From positions 62,001 through 126,000 of the forward strand of contig NZ_FNAE01000001.1 of NCBI RefSeq assembly GCF_900101755.1: a DNA stretch of 64,000 nt, written 5' to 3'. Under the pieces are notes generated by a model. It ran no database searches. It had not been told where the DNA came from and was given only the letters and a program-made list of their open reading frames with translations. This DNA is from Ectopseudomonas alcaliphila. GTDB taxonomy: Bacteria > Pseudomonadota > Gammaproteobacteria > Pseudomonadales > Pseudomonadaceae. Below are positions 59,381-64,000 of this stretch, in pieces. Position numbers and translations under genes: made by a program. Each line of letters opens with the position of its first letter. Within the stretch, counting starts at the first letter, position 1.

Positions 59381-59480
59381 TCGAGTCCAGGTCGCGGAGC
59401 CAGACTCAAGAACCCAGCCTAGTGCTGGTTTTTTTATTGCCTGAAGACTCTCACCAGGGACCATGTCCCAGGTTATTCGC
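59381..59480 (+). pseudogene. tRNA-Asn remnant (3' end only) with terminator, copy 2
   Basis: It begins TCGAGTCCAGGTCGCGGAGC, the last 22 bases of tRNA-Asn, then has a terminator and flank like copy 1 but no 5' tRNA portion. The bases before it (59334-59380) are a GC-rich repeat fragment. It may be a lost tandem tRNA-Asn gene or an integration scar; no integrase is present. Confidence 0.75.
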
Positions 59481-59503
59481 CTCCCTAAAGGAGCCCACCC
59501 CAC

Positions 59504-59556
59504 CGGTAGGAGCCGCGCCCCGCGGCGAAAAGCTTCGCCCCGAGGCGGGGCTCCTA
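59504..59556. repeat. Intergenic palindrome, family G
   Basis: GTAGGAGCCGCGCCCCGCGG is mirrored by CCCCGAGGCGGGGCTCCTAC around a GCGAAAAGCTTCGC core. It lies between the tRNA-Asn remnant and the ComEA-like gene. Confidence 0.75.
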
Positions 59557-59562
59557 CAAAAA

Positions 59563-59590
59563 CGAAAAAGGCCGGTCAAAAGACCGGCCC
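59563..59590 (-). terminator. Intrinsic terminator of the ComEA-like gene
   Basis: On the minus strand GGCCGGTC-TTTT-GACCGGCC is followed by TTTTT, about 22 bases past the stop codon. Confidence 0.88.
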
Positions 59591-59611
59591 AGACAGCAAC
59601 GCCGCCAGGCG

Positions 59612-59935
59612 TCAGTTAACACTCAACTTGTCGCGGTTCTTCTCCAGCGTCGCCTCGCCAATACCTTTCACCTCCAACAACTCGTCGACCGAGGCGAAAT
59701 TACCGTGCTCCTCACGGTAAGCCACAATCGCCTGCGCCTTGGTCGCACCAATCCCCGCCAGCTCACGCTGCAGGGTTGCAGCATCGGCGGTATTCAGATT
59801 GACCGCGGCAACCTGCGCTACCTGAGCGGCAGCCGGTTTGGCGCTTTCGGTTTTTGGGGCTTCAGCTGCGGCGGCAGCCAGAGAGAAGGAAGCGAGAACA
59901 GCGAACAGAAGCGAAGATAGACGGAGTTTTTGCAT
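59612..59935 (-). CDS. ComEA-like helix-hairpin-helix exported protein
   Basis: A 107-residue protein with a signal peptide (cut after about AAA, residue 23), an Ala-rich linker and two helix-hairpin-helix units (VNLNTADAATLQRELAGIGATKAQAIVAYREEHG and FASVDELLEVKGIGEATLEKN). It should bind DNA in the periplasm, as ComEA does in DNA uptake. The ATG at 59935 has AGGA nine bases upstream; an ATG nine bases earlier is worse placed. Its place before wbpM matches PA3140-PA3141. Confidence 0.87.
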   Translation of the reverse strand: MQKLRLSSLLFAVLASFSLAAAAAEAPKTESAKPAAAQVAQVAAVNLNTADAATLQRELAGIGATKAQAIVAYREEHGNFASVDELLEVKGIGEATLEKNRDKLSVN

Positions 59936-60029
59936 GATGTGCATTCCTTGTCGTAAGTAGATCCAAGTGAGGTTTGCAACCCCACAAGAATCAACCTAGA
60001 CGCTATCTTCCAGCTGTCAAATCCCTGAT

Positions 60030-62027
60030 TCAGCGCTCCCGGTTTCTAAGATGAATCCAGTCCACGATCTCACCTTCCGGCACATAACCATGTACTGTTT
60101 CGCGCAGCAGCACTCGCACGCGAGCGTAATCATCCTCACTGACCGCAGCCAGTAATTCCTGCAAACGAGCCTTGAGCTCGTCCCAGGGCAACATGTCCTC
60201 TTCCGCGCGCATGATCATCGGATGCTCGGTCGGCTTCACATCCTCGCCGATCAGCAACTCCTCGTAGAGTTTCTCACCCGGACGCAACCCGGTGAACTCG
60301 ATGGAGATATCGCCATGAGGATGAAGCTCATCGCACACACTCAGGCCGGACAGACGAATCATCTTCTCTGCAAGATCGGCGATCTTCACTGGCTCGCCCA
60401 TATCCAGCACGAACACATCACCGCCCTGCCCCAACGAACCGGCCTGAATGACGAGCTGCGCCGCCTCGGGGATCGTCATGAAATAGCGAGTGATGTTCGG
60501 ATGCGTCACCGTCACCGGCCCACCCTGCTTGATCTGCTCCCTGAACAACGGAATCACCGAGCCGGAAGAGCCCAGCACATTACCGAAACGCACCATGGTG
60601 AAACGGGTCTTATTGACGCGATGAACGCCTGAATCATCACCGAACAACACGGGCGCAGACTCACGACTCAGCGCCTGCAGCACCATCTCTGCCAAGCGCT
60701 TGGTGCTGCCCATCACATTGGTAGGCCGCACAGCCTTGTCGGTTGAGATCAGCACGAAGTTGGCGACACCCGCCTTGATCGAGGCCTGCGCTGCATTGAG
60801 CGTACCGACCAGGTTATTGAGCACGCCCTCGGCAACGTTATGCTCGACCATCGGCACATGCTTGTATGCAGCAGCGTGATAGACAGTGTTGACGCGCCAG
60901 GTCTGCAGAATGTCGAACAAACGCTCGAAATTACGGATAGACCCAAGAATCGGCACCAGCTTGATCGGCAACGACTCCCGCTCGATTCGCTGCTGCAATT
61001 CAGCATGGATGCTGTAGAGGTTGAATTCGCTATGCTCGAAAAGCAGCAAGGTTCGCGCGCCGCTGGCGAGAATCTGCCTGCATAGCTCCGAACCGATGGA
61101 GCCGCCAGCGCCGGTTATCAGAACCACCTGATTCTTGATACAGCGTTCGAACAAATCCTGCCGAGGCGGCACCGCATCACGCCCGAGAAGATCGGCTATG
61201 TCGACCTCCTGAATGTCCTCGACCTTCACTCGCCCGCTGGCCAGGTCAGTGAAGCCAGGCACGCTGCGAACATGCAATGCATAGGGCTCTAGCGCATCGA
61301 GGATCTCGCGCCGTCGCGCTCGAGAAATAGACGGCATCGCAAGAAGAATCTCGTCAGCCCCCGTCTCATCGATCATCTGCTTAATATGCTTGGGTCTATA
61401 GACTTTCACACCAGCTATAACACGGTTAGCAACGCCAGGATCATCGTCCACAAAAGCGATCACCCGCATTGCTTTGCTCAAGCGCAATGCTGCAACTAAC
61501 TGGTTACCTGCGGTCCCTGCACCGTATACCGCAACCCGCGAAACACCATGTCCAACTTCAGCCCGACGCCCCAGTGGATCCAACCAATCCCCCATAAAGT
61601 ACTGTCGCATGGTCAGGCGCAACCCACCAACCAGCATCAAGCTGAGCCACCAGTAGTTGAAAACCATGGAACGAGGTATCAGCACGTCAGGATCCCGATA
61701 CCAGTACACCATCAGCGCTAACAATAGAGCAGAAAGAGAAACGGCTTTGAAAATGCTCTTGAGAGCATCATTGCCGAAGTAACGCATCACCGCACGATAC
61801 ATGCCCATACGGATAAAAACCGGGATGGCCAACGCCGGCGCACAAGCGAACAGCCAAGCATGATCACCGAACGGCTGAGCACCTTCGAGATCTCCCAAGC
61901 GGACCACAAAGGCAAGCCATAAGGCGACCCAGATAATAATGATATCCGCAGCGACCTGCAGCAGTCGCTTCGAGCGTCGAGACAACCCAATCAAACGCCC
62001 ACGCAAGCGATCAGCAGCCTTAAACAT
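60030..62027 (-). CDS. wbpM: UDP-N-acetylglucosamine 4,6-dehydratase, WbpM-type
   Basis: A 665-residue membrane SDR with four N-terminal TM segments (about 20-125), a first Rossmann-like domain (AVYGAGTAGNQLVAAL near 165-180) and a C-terminal catalytic domain (LITGAGGSIGSELCRQI near 305-320). The active site reads M-G-S-T-K (Met439, Lys443), the SMK form of WbpM in which Tyr is replaced by Met. It makes UDP-4-keto-6-deoxy-GlcNAc for O-antigen sugars such as QuiNAc or FucNAc. It is the conserved 3' end of the O-antigen cluster. Confidence 0.95.
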   Translation of the reverse strand: MFKAADRLRGRLIGLSRRSKRLLQVAADIIIIWVALWLAFVVRLGDLEGAQPFGDHAWLFACAPALAIPVFIRMGMYRAVMRYFGNDALKSIFKAVSLSALLLALMVYWYRDPDVLIPRSMVFNYWWLSLMLVGGLRLTMRQYFMGDWLDPLGRRAEVGHGVSRVAVYGAGTAGNQLVAALRLSKAMRVIAFVDDDPGVANRVIAGVKVYRPKHIKQMIDETGADEILLAMPSISRARRREILDALEPYALHVRSVPGFTDLASGRVKVEDIQEVDIADLLGRDAVPPRQDLFERCIKNQVVLITGAGGSIGSELCRQILASGARTLLLFEHSEFNLYSIHAELQQRIERESLPIKLVPILGSIRNFERLFDILQTWRVNTVYHAAAYKHVPMVEHNVAEGVLNNLVGTLNAAQASIKAGVANFVLISTDKAVRPTNVMGSTKRLAEMVLQALSRESAPVLFGDDSGVHRVNKTRFTMVRFGNVLGSSGSVIPLFREQIKQGGPVTVTHPNITRYFMTIPEAAQLVIQAGSLGQGGDVFVLDMGEPVKIADLAEKMIRLSGLSVCDELHPHGDISIEFTGLRPGEKLYEELLIGEDVKPTEHPMIMRAEEDMLPWDELKARLQELLAAVSEDDYARVRVLLRETVHGYVPEGEIVDWIHLRNRER

Positions 62028-62103
62028 AATAATCTCTCAAGCCTTCACTTCCTTTGAAGCTCCACACAGCAACAGGCGCCATTGCAAAGCAGTTAGAGCA
62101 CAC

Positions 62104-62661
62104 TCACAACGACGAGCGCACTCGATCTCCGGCCCCCTTGCCCAAGACAGTCATCAAAATGTATTTGAAATAATGCACCAACGTTAGCTCACGGATCATG
62201 CGCTGGTCAGTTTCCGCCAGCAACTGCGGCGTGGACATGTCGATATTACTTACCTGAGCCAGCCCCGTTATGCCCGGTCGCACCTCGAATACACCACAAC
62301 TGGCCCGCGCTGCCGTTAACTCCTGTTGATTGAACAGTCCAGGACGCGGCCCTACCAGACTCATTTCCCCCTTAAGCACGTTCCAGAGCTGCGGCAACTC
62401 GTCGAGCTTGGACTTACGCAAAAAGGCGCCGAGTCGCGTGATGGACGCACTGGATGCCAGGTGACTGGCAACAGAGGCCGTATCAACCGTCATGGTACGA
62501 AATTTGACAAGAATGAAAGGTTTCTGGTGACGACCTACCCTCTCCTGGCGGAACAGCGGTGAACCTGTATCGAAAAGGCCCAGCACATAGATCAGGAGCA
62601 GGACAGGGAAACCGAACACCAACCCCAGCGAGGCAAACAGAACATCAAACAGACGAATCAC
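62104..62661 (-). CDS. Monotopic phosphoglycosyl transferase (PglC/WcaJ-type sugar transferase)
   Basis: A 185-residue bacterial sugar transferase with one N-terminal re-entrant hydrophobic helix (about 5-28), the [23 protein letters not shown] pattern, [23 protein letters not shown] (catalytic Asp-Glu) and [12 protein letters not shown]. It should move a sugar phosphate onto undecaprenyl phosphate to start O-antigen synthesis. It is the short, single-domain form. It overlaps the SDR gene before it by 17 bases. In P. aeruginosa this position is taken by WbpL, a different fold, as I recall. Confidence 0.88.
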   Translation of the reverse strand: MIRLFDVLFASLGLVFGFPVLLLIYVLGLFDTGSPLFRQERVGRHQKPFILVKFRTMTVDTASVASHLASSASITRLGAFLRKSKLDELPQLWNVLKGEMSLVGPRPGLFNQQELTAARASCGVFEVRPGITGLAQVSNIDMSTPQLLAETDQRMIRELTLVHYFKYILMTVLGKGAGDRVRSSL

Positions 62662-63595
62662 GAACGCACCTTCTTAATCCTTCTTTGACAGACACGGGAG
62701 GTTCCCAGCCCAATAATTCTCGTGCCTTGCTTATATCCACTTGCAGTGACCCCAGCAAACGCTGAGCAACGGCACGCTTACCCAGTAGGGTTGCACCCAG
62801 ACTGAGCAAAGCAGCAGGTACGGGAATCAAATGCGCAGGTCGCCCAATCGCCTCGGCCACACCACGCAGCAGCTCGGTCGTTGATAGGTCCTCACCGTCG
62901 CCAGCCAGAAACACCTGGTTGGCAGCGGCAGGATGGTCAATGCAACGGATAATCAGGTCAACCAGATTGTCTATACCAACCAAGGAGCGTTTGTTGTCAA
63001 TAGCTCCCAAAGGCAGGGGTAATCCTTTGCTCATAAGCTTGATCAGACTGGCGAAGTTACCCTTGACGCCAGGGCCATAAACCAAGGGAGGACGGATGAT
63101 GACAACTTCCAACCCGGTCTCCCCCGCCAACTTCATGAGACCCTGCTCAGCCTCCAGCTTTGACATACCATACGGATCATCAGGCATCAGGGTGTCAGAA
63201 GCTCGGTAAGGTGAACCCAAGGCAGTCGCCTCGCCATGTACCTTTATAGAGCTAATGAAAATAAAACGTCGCACGCCTGCCGCGACAGCAGCCTTGGCCA
63301 AGTCCAAAGTAATTTGAGTGTTGACGCGACGATACTCGGCAATAGGGTCGCTAACCGAGTCTTGCATCACGTGGGCGCGAGCGGCAGTGTGGATAACCAC
63401 TGAATAGCCACTCAAAGCAGCTTTCATGGCATCTACATTGCCCAACGACTCAATCGTGAGAATGGGGTAATCTGCAGTGCAACTGACCCGAGAAAGAGCC
63501 AGGAAATCAAATCCTCGAAACATTAAAGTATCGGCCAAATGACGCCCCACAAAACCATTCGCACCAGTCAATACAACCCGTGACTCAAGCCCCAT
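62645..63595 (-). CDS. NAD-dependent SDR epimerase/4-reductase (WbpV-like)
   Basis: A 316-residue extended SDR with LTGANGFVGRHL near 9-20, HTAARAHVM near 73-81, a YGMSK active site (about 145-149), and RPPLVYGPGVKGN near 172-184. With WbpM and a PglC-type transferase it fits a path to lipid-linked QuiNAc or a related 6-deoxy sugar, reducing the 4-keto group; epimerase activity is the alternative. The start at 63595 gives a clean Rossmann N-terminus; an extension to 63682 would run through the upstream gene. Confidence 0.85.
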   Translation of the reverse strand: MGLESRVVLTGANGFVGRHLADTLMFRGFDFLALSRVSCTADYPILTIESLGNVDAMKAALSGYSVVIHTAARAHVMQDSVSDPIAEYRRVNTQITLDLAKAAVAAGVRRFIFISSIKVHGEATALGSPYRASDTLMPDDPYGMSKLEAEQGLMKLAGETGLEVVIIRPPLVYGPGVKGNFASLIKLMSKGLPLPLGAIDNKRSLVGIDNLVDLIIRCIDHPAAANQVFLAGDGEDLSTTELLRGVAEAIGRPAHLIPVPAALLSLGATLLGKRAVAQRLLGSLQVDISKARELLGWEPPVSVKEGLRRCVRDSSV

Positions 63596-64000
63596 AACCA
63601 CACCCCAAAACAATAGAGCCAAGCCTAAAAATGAAAGAGTCAAAGTGCAGTGTTTTTTTAAGCCGCACTCTTTCCATATCAATATTTAAAGAGGCATAAT
63701 TAGATCGTTCAACTTCCTGAAACGCAGAAACGACCGCATCGATATCGGGAGGCACGGCAACGCCTAGATTATTATCTAAAACCCAACGAGAAACACTGGT
63801 CTCCCTGCCACTGATCGCAAGAATTTTCGCCCCCGAAAAAACATATGAAGATGACTTACTGGGAAAGGCAAATTGCGTCACCTCATCTGCGATAGGCAAG
63901 ATTGCCCACTCATAATCAACATTAATTTGAGCTGCATCTCTGGCACTCACCAAGCCATGATAGTCGACATTCACATATCTTTCAGAAAGAGCCCTTAGCT
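63585..64000 (-). CDS. Glycosyltransferase, group 1 family, C-terminal part (truncated by the window end)
   Basis: The open frame runs off the end at 64000. The visible 138 residues contain a GT4-type end: INVDYEWAILP...FPSKSSSYVFSGAKILAISG, the usual P-S-K and G-x-P/K-I pattern of sugar-nucleotide binding. It should add a sugar during O-antigen assembly. It overlaps the SDR gene by 11 bases. Codon use and base composition are AT-richer than the rest of the window, a common mark of transferred O-antigen genes. Confidence 0.8.
   Translation of the reverse strand, partial: LRALSERYVNVDYHGLVSARDAAQINVDYEWAILPIADEVTQFAFPSKSSSYVFSGAKILAISGRETSVSRWVLDNNLGVAVPPDIDAVVSAFQEVERSNYASLNIDMERVRLKKTLHFDSFIFRLGSIVLGCGYGA

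Noticed and set aside
59222..59422. Open frame crossing the tRNA-Asn gene and its duplicate
   Set aside because: It reads through a tRNA, a terminator and repeat DNA; not a gene.
59181..59480. A genomic island or prophage at tRNA-Asn
   Set aside because: Only 146 bases separate the repeated 3' ends and there is no integrase, so only a possible scar is reported.

Overview
The window is GC-rich chromosomal DNA of a Pseudomonas, most likely outside P. aeruginosa itself and perhaps in the P. mendocina / P. oleovorans neighbourhood (the species guess is inference). The evidence is gene content and order: an acyclic-terpene (atu) cluster, a PsrA-type box between etfBA and Etf-QO, metZ-purF-cvpA-folC-accD-trpF-truA-fimV-asd-leuBDC, gltX, uvrB, and then wbpM with O-antigen genes. 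As I recall the P. aeruginosa map, several blocks that lie apart there (PA2889-2897, PA2949-2953, PA3106-3141) are joined here in the same internal order.

Layout. 1-6310: end of atuD, then atuE, atuF, atuG and atuH on the plus strand, for citronellol/geraniol catabolism. Most of their gaps hold palindromic intergenic repeats. 6319-12078: minus-strand genes for a 700-residue membrane protein, a proline-rich lipoprotein, and a von Willebrand-A lipoprotein / ECF sigma / anti-sigma operon. 12165-15793: a MocR-type regulator and a three-gene envelope operon (solute-binding protein, DUF4398-like lipoprotein, OmpA-like lipoprotein). 15907-16833: a membrane-anchored PlaF-like phospholipase. 16895-17545: a non-coding nested palindrome about 620 bp long. 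17684-21351: etfBA and Etf-QO, divergent around a shared control region.

21479-38792: a long minus-strand housekeeping series (metZ and an SDR, purF, cvpA, a SPOR protein, folC, accD, trpF, truA, fimV, a degenerate Asd paralogue, asd, leuB, leuD, leuC). A divergent LysR gene beside leuC is its probable regulator. 40002-49315: a five-PAS GGDEF/EAL protein, ibpA with a heat-shock promoter and a ROSE-type RNA thermometer, dusC, a small exported protein, a thioesterase, a 7TM diguanylate cyclase, an alpha/beta hydrolase and a TetR regulator with a long inverted-repeat operator. 49500-49946: tandem Ala-Glu-Ala-Glu tRNA genes. 50140-58970: gltX, a LysR/EmrAB-type efflux set, uvrB and an aromatic aminotransferase. 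59181-64000: tRNA-Asn with a duplicated 3' end, a ComEA-like protein and the end of an O-antigen cluster (wbpM, phosphoglycosyl transferase, SDR reductase/epimerase, partial glycosyltransferase), where base composition turns AT-richer near the window end.

The main themes are acyl-CoA oxidation feeding the ETF/Etf-QO electron path, amino-acid synthesis, envelope and c-di-GMP functions, and an unusually dense set of palindromic repeats, several touching stop codons. I see no phage, insertion sequence, CRISPR array or obvious defence system.
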